From assembly GCA_032719365.1 (NCBI GenBank), contig CM064873.1, forward strand, positions 42,323,742 to 42,387,741: 64,000 nt of DNA, written 5' to 3'. A program made the position numbers and the translations under genes. This document shows, one piece after another, positions 9,844-20,777 of this stretch (positions are counted from its first letter, which is position 1; every line of letters starts with the position of its first letter). Source of the DNA: Prinsepia uniflora. Lineage: Eukaryota; Streptophyta; Magnoliopsida; Rosales; Rosaceae. Under the pieces are notes generated by a model. That model saw only the letters and a program-made list of their open reading frames with translations. It did no database searches and was not told where the DNA came from.

Positions 9844-12800
9844 TGATAAGCCTTGAATTAAGCATCATTTTACATCCTTTATGCTTATCTTTTAATGTTT
9901 AAATACAAAAAAATTGTAGAAAATAATATATTTTGTGAGAAATGTGCAGAATTGGATAAAACTCTGAATTTCTAGAATTTAGGCGAAAGAATCACTTCAA
10001 TTAAAGTTATATAGAAGAAGTTATGATCGAATGAAGGGAAGCCACCAAAAAAGGCAAGGAACTTCGGTAGCATGTTACCGAATCCTTTAAACCAGCCCAA
10101 AAGCGTATTCGTCAAGCGACTACCAATTCTTAAGAGAAACTTGCGGTGCGTGTGTACGGAAGGCGGTAGCACCAAGCTCGGCGCGCATCCACCAAAATGC
10201 CTTCCTTGTCTTCGGCACGCGCTTCCTGAACCCTTAAGGTCTGCTTCGGCCAGCATCCACCGAACATGCCCTCACCCTCCTTGCGCAATGACCACGCATT
10301 GACCTTGCATTGACCATCGATTTCCAGCCCAACTTTAGGTGGGCTTCCACCGAACCGACTCATGTTCAATTCCAACACCCATTTTCCTTCTTTCTTGTGG
10401 AAAATTGTTGATTTCAAGCTTGTGTTTGTTTCCTTTTTATCTAGGAAACCTTTTAACTAGGATTGTTATTACCTTTATCCTTTAGGACTTTAATTTAATT
10501 AGTTTAATCATTTTTCAATTAGGATTTAAATTGTGAACTCCTATTTATTTGAGGATTAATTTTCTTCTATAAATAAAAAGGCTTAGGTTATTTGTAGGAG
10601 TCGCCCATTCTTTGTACCAAAACTCTGCTCAACCAATTTTCCCCTTTCATGATATTCAAGATTTTAAGTGTAAGAATAATTACTCCATACTTCACCTTCT
10701 ACACCTTCATCTGTGACTAAGTTGAGTGGAGCCCTCACTTGTCCCACCAAAGAGTGCCCAATCACTTTGTATCCGTAGAGAGTCCCGAAGAGAAAAAGTG
10801 TAACATTACCTCTTTACTTTGTATTTATTTCTTATGCTTAGATGTTGATTATATGAATTGAGTTCTAATAATATTCTTGGCTTTATGATTTTTATTTGTT
10901 TAATCCTAAGATGGAGCAAGTTGATGAGACCCGCTGGGGGATCTAGGACCAGCCGTGTGGTGCTTTGGATCTAGTGGCGGCGTTGCCGTTCGACAGATAT
11001 TCTGGAAATGAAGACTTGACACTGGTGTGGTATCCGCTGAAGGGACTCCAATGCCTAAGGGACTCGTCAAGAGCATGACCGCCAGCGACCACGTGCCAAA
11101 TCTCCACAGAATGTTCCAAGTGCTGAAACGTTACCAAATGAGGCTCAACCCCGCAAAATGCGTTTTCGGTGTCCGCTTTGGAAAATTCCTAGGTTATATG
11201 ATCAACCAATGTGGGATCGAGGCTAACCCCGAGAAAATTAAGGCCATCCTCGAAATGAAGCCCCCACAAACACTCAAGGAAGTCCAAACCCTCACTAGCA
11301 GGATCGTCGCCCTCACCCCGTTCATCTCACGGGAAACTGACAAATGCCTGCCATTTTTCAAAGTCATGAAGACACGGAGCAAGCACGTTAACTAGGATAC
11401 TGAGTGTGACGCCGCATTCGAAGCACTAAAAACGTACATGAGCACGACACCTCTGCGCAACCGGCCCGAAACCGATAAACGGCTCACTATCTACCTTTGC
11501 GTCTCTACCTCAGCCATTAGCTTCATCCTCGTAACAAATCGAGACGACACCGAGTTCCCAGTCAACTACGTCAGCAAGTCATTTCAGGACTCGGAAACTA
11601 GGTATTGCGACCTTCAGAAATTGGCCTTTGCTCTAATCGTGATGGCCGGGCTCCTCCGCCCATACTTCCAAGCACACCCCATGTTGGTCCTCACCAACAA
11701 ACCGCTCTGGAAGGTCCTCCAAAAGCCAGACACTTCCAGGAGACTCATGAAGTGGGCGGTTAAGCTCAGTGAGTTTGACATCAATTTTGCCCCCCGGCTT
11801 GCAGAAAAGGGCCAGCTCGTCGTCGATTTCCACTCAAAATTCACTTACAATACGACACAGCACATGCTCGAGACTCTCGACCCGAACACTGCGCCGTCCA
11901 CCGCATCCCTCTGAAAGTCGTTATCCCTGTCCACCCTGGACCCATCCAAACTCACGTGGACACTTTATGTGGATGGGTCCGCCTGTCATAGTGGCTCTGG
12001 CGCCAGTCTGGTGATCAACACACCGACCCAGGGGAAGCTCGAGTACGCACTTTGTTTTGGCTTCAAGGCCTCCAACAATGAGGCAGAGTACAAAGCCCTC
12101 CTCGCTGGTCTCTGATTAGCCACGGACCTACAAGCTCAGCAACTGCAAATTTACAGCGACTCACAACTCATTGTGCGCTAGATCAATAACCTTTATGATG
12201 CTAAAGATGCCTCTATGACCCGTTACCTGACCAAGGCAGGACCTGCTCCCAAACAGTGACCCACCTCCGCAGTTATGGCTACTATAAATACCTTGAAACC
12301 CTTCACAAAGGTAATGCTCGGAAGCTCCCTCCAGATTACTGTTGCTTTCATGCCCATCAGCTCACGAACACTAACTTAGGCATTGGAGTCCCTTCGGCGG
12401 TTACCACACCGATGTCAAGTCTTCCTTTGCAGGATATCTACCGAACGGCAACGCCCCCAGCGGGTCCAAAGCACCACGCGGCTGGTCCTAGATCCCCCAT
12501 CGGGTCTTATCAAGTTGGTCCATCTCAGGATTAAACAGTATTGCTTCAATATACTATGTGTTCTATGATTATAGTTTTTTTTATGTTTGTGTGTTCAGGA
12601 TTAAAAAGTGTTGCTTCAATATACTAGATATAGGGAGCCCCAAGTCTAGGTCATTGAAAGTGTTGTTGTGAGCCTTGGGAACGTACTTAAGAGAATATGT
12701 AAGTGACACCTAAGATTAAGATTATAGGATTACGTAGGTTGAAGTTAATACAATCATGAATGAGTTAGGTTTAAAGATGATTTGACCATGTAAATAATAG

Positions 12801-13034
12801 ATTATGTTAGTTTAGATTAGTTAATCACGTAGGATAATAGAAACAGTCAACTACCCACTAATTAATTAATCAAAGGATAATCATGTTTAGGTACCCTCAA
12901 TCCCCAGTTAAGAACGATCCCTACTTATCAATGCTACAATTTACAAAAAAAAAAAAGGTTTTAATTTGCATATATTTTTATTAAGTGTTGAGTGTGACTT
13001 TGTGTTTACTTTAATACTTAGTTTTTACGTATCA
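9844..13034 (+). repeat. 5' LTR of the Athila-like element, carrying a foreign pol fragment
   Basis: It begins TGATAAGCC and most likely ends ACGTATCA at 13034, five bases before the primer-binding site. An alternative end is CTTATCA at 12930, which gives a perfect 7-bp inverted terminus with TGATAAG. A TATA-like TCTATAAATAAAAAGG sits at about 10567. The first 420 bp can be followed in the 3' LTR (35136-35285 and 37991-38267) with many substitutions, so the element is old. The centre (about 10910-12540) is occupied by gypsy pol sequence of another clade. A 68-bp direct repeat of an AGGATTAAA...GTTGCTTCAATATACTA motif lies at about 12529 and 12597. Confidence 0.75.
11027..12250 (+). pseudogene. 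Tat/Retand-type RT-RNase H fragment with a second RNase H
   Basis: One frame, broken only by stops, carries the end of a Ty3/gypsy reverse transcriptase (LNPAKCVFGV, GKFLGYMI, GIEANPEKIKAILEM), a first RNase H (VNYVSKSFQDSETRY, VLTNKPLWKVLQKP), and then a second RNase H-like block from about 11950: LYVDGSACHSGSGASLV, SNNEAEYKALLAGL and IYSDSQLIVR. The second, archaeal-type RNase H is a mark of the Tat/Retand lineage. Stops are TAG at 11393, TGA at 11912, TGA near 12115 and TAG near 12180. The catalytic Asp-Asp of RT is already missing at the left border. The segment lies inside an Athila-like LTR, so it is an insertion or captured fragment; I found no LTRs of its own. Confidence 0.82.
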
Positions 13035-13039
13035 ATTTG

Positions 13040-13057
13040 TTGTGTCATTGCCGGGGA
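13040..13057 (+). promoter_or_regulatory. Primer-binding site, tRNA-Asp type, decayed
   Basis: The 18 bases ending TCATTGCCGGGGA match 14 of 18 positions of the complement of the plant tRNA-Asp 3' end (TGGCGCCGTTGCCGGGGA). Three of the four differences are C-to-T or G-to-A. Athila-group elements use this primer. It lies five bases after the proposed LTR end at 13034. Confidence 0.75.
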
Positions 13058-14078
13058 TTGAAATAATCTCTTGTATGATTTCGGTTTTGAAAATATGTTC
13101 ATAATGTAAATATTATATTCGTACATATTTTCATACTTGTATATAAATTGTAATACTTTTTGTTCGAAATGTTTTCTTTGTAAATATCTTTTTAAAAAAA
13201 CAAAAAAATTCTAAAAAAAATTCCGAAATTAAAAATAAAAGAAATAAAAAAATATTATTTTAAAAAGATTTCAAAAAAAAATTGTCAAAAAGAAATAATG
13301 AAATAAAAAAATTTTGACAAATAATATAACGAATAAGTCGTTTTTCAAACTAGCCTCAGCTATATGTGGATCACATGTGCTCGGAGTTTAGATCTTGATC
13401 TTTAATGGAATATGTGAAGTTTCATTTGTTAACTTACTCATAAACCCTTCATGGCCCTTAAAAGTCTTGAGGTTGGGGTGGAGTTTGTTAACACTTGAGT
13501 TATCTTGAAATGAATACATGTTTGCTCTTAGTAAGAAATTTTCAAGGGGATGTTTAGGACATGAGATAATGCATGCTATAGGCCAACTCTAAGAAGTAGG
13601 ATTTCAGAGTTCCAAAATCGTGTTCGTACTGAGAAATAAGACTTCAGAGTTTCAAAATCATACTCCCCTTGCATGTATTCTTTATACTTGGTCACTTTGG
13701 ATTTGCCCAAATGAGGACAATGGTTTGAAATCCAAGCTAATGACTTGGGGTGCACGGACGTAGAAGTCTCCATCTAAACTTTGAAGCTATGTGACCTATA
13801 TATAATTTTGACTTCCCAACGTATAAATTGTTTCCTGTTAAATGGTTTAGAGTTGCATGAATCCCAAAACCTATTTTTTTTCAAAATCTTACTTCCAGGA
13901 ATAGGTAGCGCCCTTTTTGTTTACTTTCTCCTCAACCTTTCATGATGTGTGGATTTCATCACCACACATTATAGACTCGAATCTATGGACATGAGATTGG
14001 GGCGGAGGTTGTAAAAACTTGGGTTTGGCAAACCACTATTTTGAAAACTTCCATCAGTTGGTTTTCGTTTCTAGGAGG
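13058..14078 (+). other. 5' internal part of the Athila-like element, non-coding
   Basis: About 1 kb with an A-rich low-complexity stretch (13190-13320) and no recognisable gag. It ends at the GTTAT target duplication (14079-14083) of the minus-strand element. The sequence resumes at 32346 on the other side, where similar wording occurs (TTTCATGATG followed by GGATTTCATCAC near 13940, compare 32628). Confidence 0.6.
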
Positions 14079-14083
14079 GTTAT

Positions 14084-15910
14084 TGACAAGAACCATCCCA
14101 ATCCCCTTGGATTATCGTGGGATGTGCCTACTCTCGTCGGACACCGCGTATCAGACAAGGGATAAACTCGTCACCTGCTCGGGGTTAGCTAGAGTACTCC
14201 AGGATTGGTGGTGGCATGTGATGTCTCAATCTCTGCTACAGCCCGCATCTGCGATCAACCTGAATGGTATTAAAAACCCTAAAAGATCTGAGTGGACAAA
14301 ACAACAGTTTATAAAAAACATTTTATCAAAAATACATTTATACCCTTCACGTAAAAGCATGCATGCATCATCAAATAGCCTTTCAAATACTTTTTCGGAA
14401 GCAAGACGTATTGCTTTCCAAATCAAAACACAGTGAAAAAATGCTTCTCAATCGAAGCCATTACTTCAGTAGGGTCTCAACCCAAAACCAAATGATACAG
14501 GTTCTTAGCCAAAAACTAAATCATAGAAAACAAGTACGGGGTCTCAACCCAAATCAAAAGCTCTATGGGATCTCTTCACACTGTCATCATCCTCAACGTC
14601 AGTCACGATTCCAATCCTAGCACATGTGCAAATAGCTCAGGACCGCTCACAATCCTAGCATGTAGCCGTGAACACATTACCCGCCGTGACCATCTCTAGA
14701 TCATAGTGAACACATCACCGATCGATCCCAGGGAATAACATCGACACTCCTAAGTTGTGCCTCCCTCGGCCATAGCCTCCAACGGCTGCTCCACAATGCA
14801 GTGCAACGTGACCTCTCCGGAAGGAACACATTCGCAGTCCGGAGGAGAGAGTCATATCATCTGGGACTCGAACCCGAATGTCATCATCGATCGGGACTCT
14901 AACCTTATTGTCCAGGTCTCTAACCTGAAATTATCAGTAGGGCCACAAGCCTGAAATATCACCAAATGGGACATAACCCGAAAATCCAGTGTCGAACGAC
15001 ACTTCATATCCCAGGATTTCTCGAATCCTATCAAATCCACGATTGGGTCTCATGCCCGGAATTTCTTTCATAAAACTCATAATTGGGTCACAGCCCGATT
15101 TATCTCACGTTTGACTATACTCTAAGTCAAACCTCAAATCAACTGGGTCATATGCCCAAAAGTTATTTCCAAATCCGGAAATCATTTCTCATTTTCAAAA
15201 CCCTTCCAAACCATCCATGACTTCACGCTACGTCAAGGTCTTTCAATTAGGTCTCGTGCCCAAATCTCGATTTCACGCATCTCCATGAAATCCTTTAGAA
15301 TCTTATCTCAAATCCTCGGTTTCATGCTTCTCCGTGAAACCCTCAAAATAATATAAAATCAGGTAAAACATATGCACGTAGAATACTTGGCCGAAGCCTG
15401 AATATCACATAAAATAGAAATCTCGAATTACGTGCAATATTGCATTTTCTACAAAAATGCCCAACAAATCATATTTAAAGCAAATGCACTCATGGAAATA
15501 GTAGATCCCCCTTAATCAAAACTAAGGAAATCGAATGGAATCATACCTGTTTGAACGGTGAACAGTAGCTGTGAATTTCGAATGGGTTTTCCGGCTAGCT
15601 CTGGTCACCCCAGCCTTCAAAATTAGCCCCCATCGACTCGTCTCACTCCCTAGAACACCTCAGGATCATCAAGAACCCTCAACAAACGTCCAAACACGAT
15701 TTTCCAATTTTTGGCAAAAACTGGGTTTTCGGGTTTCTACCTCTGCCGTATTCAGCCGTTAAACCTCTTTGTCAATCTCAGTCCTTTACTCTCAATCTCT
15801 CGATACTCAAAGCACAAGAGGACACGGTGGGGTGGGTGTTTGGGTTAAGAAACAAAGAAAATGAAGGTATGCATGTATGTGTGTTTATGGGAAATGGATG
15901 AGTGACATGT
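14084..15910 (-). repeat. 3' LTR of the minus-strand LARD-like element, internally and terminally deleted
   Basis: This matches the 5' LTR 29436-31960 along its length (TCGTCACC...GCTCGGGGTTAGCTAGAGTA, the AGGAACACAT block, CGAATGGAATCATACCTG). Compared with that copy it lacks about 690 bp (equivalent to 30845-31533), with the join near 15502. It also lacks the outermost 380 bp of U3: after GAGTGACATGT at about 15910 the sequence passes straight into internal DNA, so the polypurine tract is lost too. Runs of GGGTC-CCAA phrases at 14470-15260 are the decayed counterpart of the GGGCC repeat of the other LTRs. Confidence 0.8.
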
Positions 15911-17936
15911 CCGACACAACCCATAGTACAGAACCAAACGGTGGAAATCCAATCCTATCTACACTCGGGGCACTCTCGTGTAATTGTACACGTCTAACTC
16001 AACCCATAGTAAACATCGGTGCTCCATGTCACTCGACATAAATCACAATCCAACATCCGACTCAAACAAGCATTGATCGTTGGGTTGGATACGATCACAA
16101 CTCACCAATCTCGAGAATCCACACGTCGATTTATAAGTCTCACTCAAGACGCCAACACTCATTGATCTCACATGTCACTCACTCCAACAGGTCTGCTATA
16201 CTAAGCGGACATCATAGTCGGCTTTTCAACCTGACAACACTTCTCATTTAATAATCGAAGTTGATATCCTGCTCAGCATCTGATCCGATAAACATCATCT
16301 AGATCCTGCCGTCACAATGGCACAAATCTCACCTCATAGTCCATACTCAAATCTGCGTCATTTATTGGCCTCTCTACTCACATCAGCCAACTCCCTCGTT
16401 TTCCCATACTCATGCTAACTCTCACTAGAGTCCCATCACTACATACCAATCTGAACCTGTCGGATACCTATTTATTCAATTACCATAACATGCCAGATTA
16501 ACTTCGTAAGGAAGCCAATCCCATCGACAACTATCATGACCAGCAGGCAACTCCAGACTCCATTGCACTTTCGCTACATCACTCTGATCTCGACTCGCTC
16601 TCGAGTCCCCACATCATATCTCATGTCACTCAGTGACCTATGATGAAATCCCGACTCGTCTCAAGTCTCAAACTGAAAAATCTCTTATCATGTCGATACA
16701 TCAATCGACATCTCACTCGTCGCCCTGATACCTTCAGGATGCATCTGGACCCCATCGAATACTTGCTAGCAGAGGTAATCACATTAAAAACCTCTAGGGT
16801 TTCTCTGGCCTACATGGCCCTAAGCTCTCGGCTCATATAATCCCTAAACCTTGAGCCTCAATCCACTCTACTCTAGCACACAGTATTCGACGCCCAGTCA
16901 TCGACTATTCATATTTTCTTGATCTACACCCACGTATCGTCCTCGTCTCACACTCATCCACATATCCAACCTTTGTCTTGTATTCTCAGCCTTATCACCC
17001 CTGCGATCCTCTATCACTTCCATCTACTCGATTTATGGCCAACCCCATTTTCTCCATCATCTCGATCCTTGGTAAGTCCACATTAGACCTCTCTTAGCTA
17101 ATGATATGAAGTATGAGAATAGGGTCTTACACCCTCTCTGAACCCCTTTAATTGTTATATCACTCCTCGTCATCCCACATAGGGAAGAATCAAGTATGAT
17201 CCAAGATGATGACATCAAAATTCATCCCACTACTTCTTACGGGAGCGTAAACACCAAGTATCACCTACTAAAGAGCAGAAAAGGAGAAGTCTCCTTCACC
17301 ATATGATAATATCTGTTGATAACTCATTCTATTTCTCACGATCAGATTTCTCCTCAAACAAGCTTATCTGAAACTCAGGGGGTATGGTCACCCGTAGTCA
17401 ACCAAAACCAATTCCCAATGGGCTCTCAAGTCCTCAACTCATTCGGACATCCATCCACGCGTCCGTAAGCAACCGAACCTTAGTATCCAACTCGCCGGTC
17501 CGTTTATACCGTTTATGTACATCCAAAAGGTAGCACATGGCGACTACTTGATTCTTACGCTTCTACTTTATGGTTACAACCCCTGAGCACACCCTCGTGT
17601 CTCAAGTCTCACATCACTAGGAAACTGGTCACCAAACTAGGTATACCCAATGCCTCGTACTGAGCCACTAGGGATCCTCTCTGTCCTACTTAGTTCCCAC
17701 AGAACTCACATGTTTGCCGCTCTAGGGCACATCTACCACACTAGTCGCAATCCAAGCTCTCATTGGCATTACATCACTGAGCTGCACTCAGTGTCATTTG
17801 GAACCATCCGATCACTATTGGGTTCCATTAACTCGTCTCTGGCATCTCCCACTCATCTCAGTCTCCTCCATTGAGGTAGTGGGGCACACTCACCAACATC
17901 CAATGCTCAACATCTCCTTCTGTGATCGTACTTAGT
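15911..17936 (-). other. Internal region (3' part) of the minus-strand LARD-like element, non-coding
   Basis: Two kilobases without any ORF above 74 codons and without transposon protein motifs. It ends at TTAGT (17932-17936), the left target duplication of the nested plus-strand element. The internal region resumes at 28556. Words such as CTCGACTC and GTCTCAAGTC recur but no tandem array is evident. Confidence 0.7.
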
Positions 17937-19980
17937 TGTAACGACCCGTCCTGAATTCCTGGATTAGATTAGTGACTAATCTTGATTAGTGAGGTTGAAC
18001 GGTGGTTAGTAGGTCGGAATCGGACAAATGTGCAAAATAATCGTTTTGCCCCTGGTCGTGGGCAAAGTGTTGACTTTTTGATCGGGCGGTCAAATGGACT
18101 TTGACCGATGATCGTGACGTAGTTCGGGACGTCACGAGTTCATAGACAGGTGGCACGTTCGATTCCGACATTCGTAGAGAAAGTTATGATGTTCGGAAGT
18201 TGAGGGGTATTTTGGTAATTTGGCATGTTAGGGGCCAAATGTTGACTTTTTGACCGGGAGGTCCAATGGACGAGGTCCAAGGACCGTTACCTAGGTTTCG
18301 TCGATACGAATCCAATGACAGGCGGCATGCCGAAATCGGAGATTCGACGACAACGTTATGGTCAAGGAAACGAACTAACGAACCGAGGCTCGGATTAAAA
18401 TAATAATATAATAATGAATAGTGGCCGTTGACTGTGCACATCCGGATGAGTGACAAGTGTCACCCATCCCTTGTTTCCAGCTCCTTGTTTCCCTCCAAAC
18501 ATCATCATTACTACATCATCATCACTAATCCACCATTTTCCCTAAATTAATCCCCTTTGTTTTTCCTAACCGTGCACAATTGGGGGAGGATTGAACTGGG
18601 AGAATTGGCTCCCTTCCTCTGCCGTTCCTGAGAGAAAAATGAGAGACTAATCGATTGGGATACCAAGGGAAACACGAGGGATTGAGTGTGGGTTGAATTT
18701 TGGATTTTGGATTTCGGGAAAATTAGAGGGAAAATTCGAATTGGAAGATTTGGGCCATGAGGAGTGGAATTGAAGCTCGAGTTAGCTTCCTGAGGTTGTG
18801 ACGAGTCGATCCACATCAAAAACAAGAAGAATTGGCAACGTTTTGGCTCTGATCACACTTGGTGACAGAGGAGGAAATTCGAGTTCGAGTCGTGGAATTG
18901 GAGGCTTCGTTGGACGAAATTGAGGTGGGGAAACTACTTCTCATGATCCCACGATGCTTCTGGGTTCATCAATTGAAGGAAAACGGCTGTGGTTGACAGA
19001 ACTCCATGGTTGAACAGTGACGGTGTTCGAGCTTGAGTCGTGACGATTGAGCACTAGTTTGATGCAATTGATGTGGGGGAATTGTTCCTCAGGGTCCGTT
19101 GATGCTTCTGGGATCATCAATTGGATGAAACCTGCAGCCATTGAGGGAATTCCATGATTGAACAGTGTTCGGAGTGTTCTTGGTGTTCAACATCGAATCG
19201 TGGGAATTTGGGTAAGTTATCGTGTAATTGATGTTACAGACCCGTAATTGAACTAAGAAAGAAACTAACTGAATGATTAATTGAAGGAATTAGGATCGAA
19301 TTGACAGAATACGAACCGGGTCGTGTCGCGGGCAGTTTGGACCCGTTTACTAGAGATACGGGTTAGGACGATGCACTGTAGCAGGCGCGTGGGTTTCACG
19401 CGCAGCCACTTACGACGGCGCGTGACGGCGCGTGGACACGAATCTCGAGGTGAGGTCAACATGACTTCTGTCCTATTTAATGTAACGGACATTTTGGGAT
19501 TGGTTTCGTGTCGATCGGACACCGTCTCGATAGTGTTCGGGATGTCCGAAGGTTTTAAATTAAGTTTAAAAATAAGTAAAAATTCGGGAAATTTACGGGA
19601 CTTTGATAGGATGTTAATGATGAGGTTAGTGACCCTCTAATGTGATTTGGACAGGATTGGGAGTCCCGGTGATAGTGGTGAGGCCCGGGAGGGCCTGTGG
19701 CATGCGTATCGAGGCATACCGTTAAAACGGTCTATGAGTGGACTTTGGTTTTATAAATTCTATGCATGCTTAAATGTTTTATATGGATTATGGTTGTGAT
19801 TGTGTGATGTTGATTTGGTTGTTGGTAAATTGTACGGTTTCACGTATTTCGAGGATGTAAGACCCGTGTCCTGGAGGGAACGGTGAACAATCCCACATTC
19901 CTGCGAGGGGGGAATGGTCTGGGAAGGGAATGGTGGTGTGCCTTAAAGGTGTAGGCACACACCTATCTAGCATGAGGCCT

Positions 19981-20114
19981 CCCTTGGCTGCGCTGGTTAA
20001 GGTGGTTACCTTCCAGGCGTGAGGTCTTGGGGTCAAAACCTTGCGGGCGCAGGTGCGCCTAAAGAGGACAATATCATGCTAGATAGAGCGTGCAGGTGCA
20101 CGTCTCTAATTTAG
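19981..20114 (+). mobile_element. SINE-like insertion in the Cassandra 5' LTR, duplication ATGAGGCCT
   Basis: ATGAGGCCT occurs at 19972-19980 and 20115-20123. The other Cassandra (52502-53231) has it once at the matching place, so this is a real insertion with a 9-bp target duplication. The first 65 bases resemble a tRNA gene: an A-box-like TGGTTAAGGTGG (19994-20005) and a B-box-like GGGTCAAAACC (20030-20040). The second half includes GAGGACAATATCATGCTAGA, which resembles the end of the Cassandra LTR itself (GCGGACAATATCGTGCTAGA). No poly(A) or poly(T) tail is present, so it may be a SINE or a tRNA-Cassandra RNA chimera. Confidence 0.65.
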
Positions 20115-20126
20115 ATGAGGCCTTTT

Positions 20127-20232
20127 GGGAGCTCAGTGGCTTTGGGGGGGATTGGAACCCCAAAGTTAAGCGAGTTGAGGCTGGTGCAATTCCAGATGGG
20201 TGACCCCCTGGGAAGTTGCACCGTGAGCTCCC
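20127..20232 (+). ncRNA. 5S rRNA-derived domain in the Cassandra 5' LTR
   Basis: A 106-nt block with 5S landmarks: AAGTTAAGCG with the box A-like AGTTAAGCGAGTTGAGGC (20164-20181), and the box C block GATGGGTGACCCCCTGGGAA (from 20195). Its ends GGGAGCTCA (20127-20135) and TGAGCTCCC (20224-20232) are perfect complements, replacing the usual 5S helix I. Known Cassandra elements keep 5S promoter boxes and can be transcribed by RNA polymerase III; transcription here is inferred. It is not a host 5S gene, because it lies inside an LTR and the 5' half diverges. Confidence 0.85.
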
Positions 20233-20329
20233 GAAAACAAAACCGTGAGGGCAAGGGCAAGGAGGTCCAAAGCGGACAATATCGTGCTAGATGAATCGGG
20301 ACCTGACAGAAGAGGGTCGGGTCCTGACA

Positions 20330-20400
20330 ATTTGGTATCAGAGCCAGACCCCGACCGGGAAGTGTGCCAGCGAGGACGCTGGGCCCTAAGGGGGGTGGAT
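20330..20400 (+). promoter_or_regulatory. Cassandra internal domain: primer-binding site and polypurine tract
   Basis: The whole internal domain is 71 bp. ATTTGGTATCAGAGCC at its start matches the initiator-Met tRNA 3' end, and CCCTAAGGGGGGTGGAT at its end is a polypurine tract directly before the second LTR. There is no coding capacity. Confidence 0.92.
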
Positions 20401-20525
20401 TGTAAGACCCGTGTCCTGGAGGGAACGGTGAACAATCCCACATTCCTGCGAGGGGGGAATGGTCTGGGAAGGGAATGGTGGTGTGCCTTAAAGGTGTAGG
20501 CACACACCTATCTAGCATGAGGCCT

Positions 20526-20659
20526 CCCTTGGCTGCGCTGGTTAAGGTGGTTACCTTCCAGGCGTGAGGTCTTGGGGTCAAAACCTTGCGGGCGCAGGTG
20601 CGCCTAAAGAGGACAATATCATGCTAGATAGAGCGTGCAGGTGCACGTCTCTAATTTAG
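20526..20659 (+). mobile_element. SINE-like insertion in the Cassandra 3' LTR
   Basis: Same insert and same ATGAGGCCT flanks (20517-20525, 20660-20668) as in the first LTR. Its presence in both LTRs means it entered a Cassandra template before this copy was reverse-transcribed, and has since travelled with it. Confidence 0.65.
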
Positions 20660-20671
20660 ATGAGGCCTTTT

Positions 20672-20777
20672 GGGAGCTCAGTGGCTTTGGGGGGGATTGG
20701 AACCCCAAAGTTAAGCGAGTTGAGGCTGGTGCAATTCCAGATGGGTGACCCCCTGGGAAGTTGCACCGTGAGCTCCC
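20672..20777 (+). ncRNA. 5S rRNA-derived domain in the Cassandra 3' LTR
   Basis: Second copy of the 106-nt 5S-like block, with the same GGGAGCTCA/TGAGCTCCC closing stem and internal promoter-like boxes as 20127-20232. Confidence 0.85.

Larger units (their letters stand above)
19856..20329 (+). repeat. Cassandra 5' LTR (474 bp)
   Basis: It begins TGTAAGACCCGTGTCC and ends GGGTCGGGTCCTGACA. It contains the SINE-like insertion (19981-20114 between its duplications) and the 5S-like domain (20127-20232). No difference from the second LTR was seen, which implies recent insertion. Confidence 0.92.

Noticed and set aside
10974..10995. TGGCGGCGTTGCCG looks like a tRNA-Asp primer-binding site
   Set aside because: It lies inside a stretch leading into the Tat-type pol fragment with no LTR end beside it. 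The site at 13040-13057 matches better and sits right after a plausible LTR end.
20127..20232. Functional 5S rRNA gene of the host
   Set aside because: The block is 106 nt, diverges in its 5' half, is flanked by LTR sequence and occurs twice per element. It is a Cassandra domain, not a ribosomal DNA unit.
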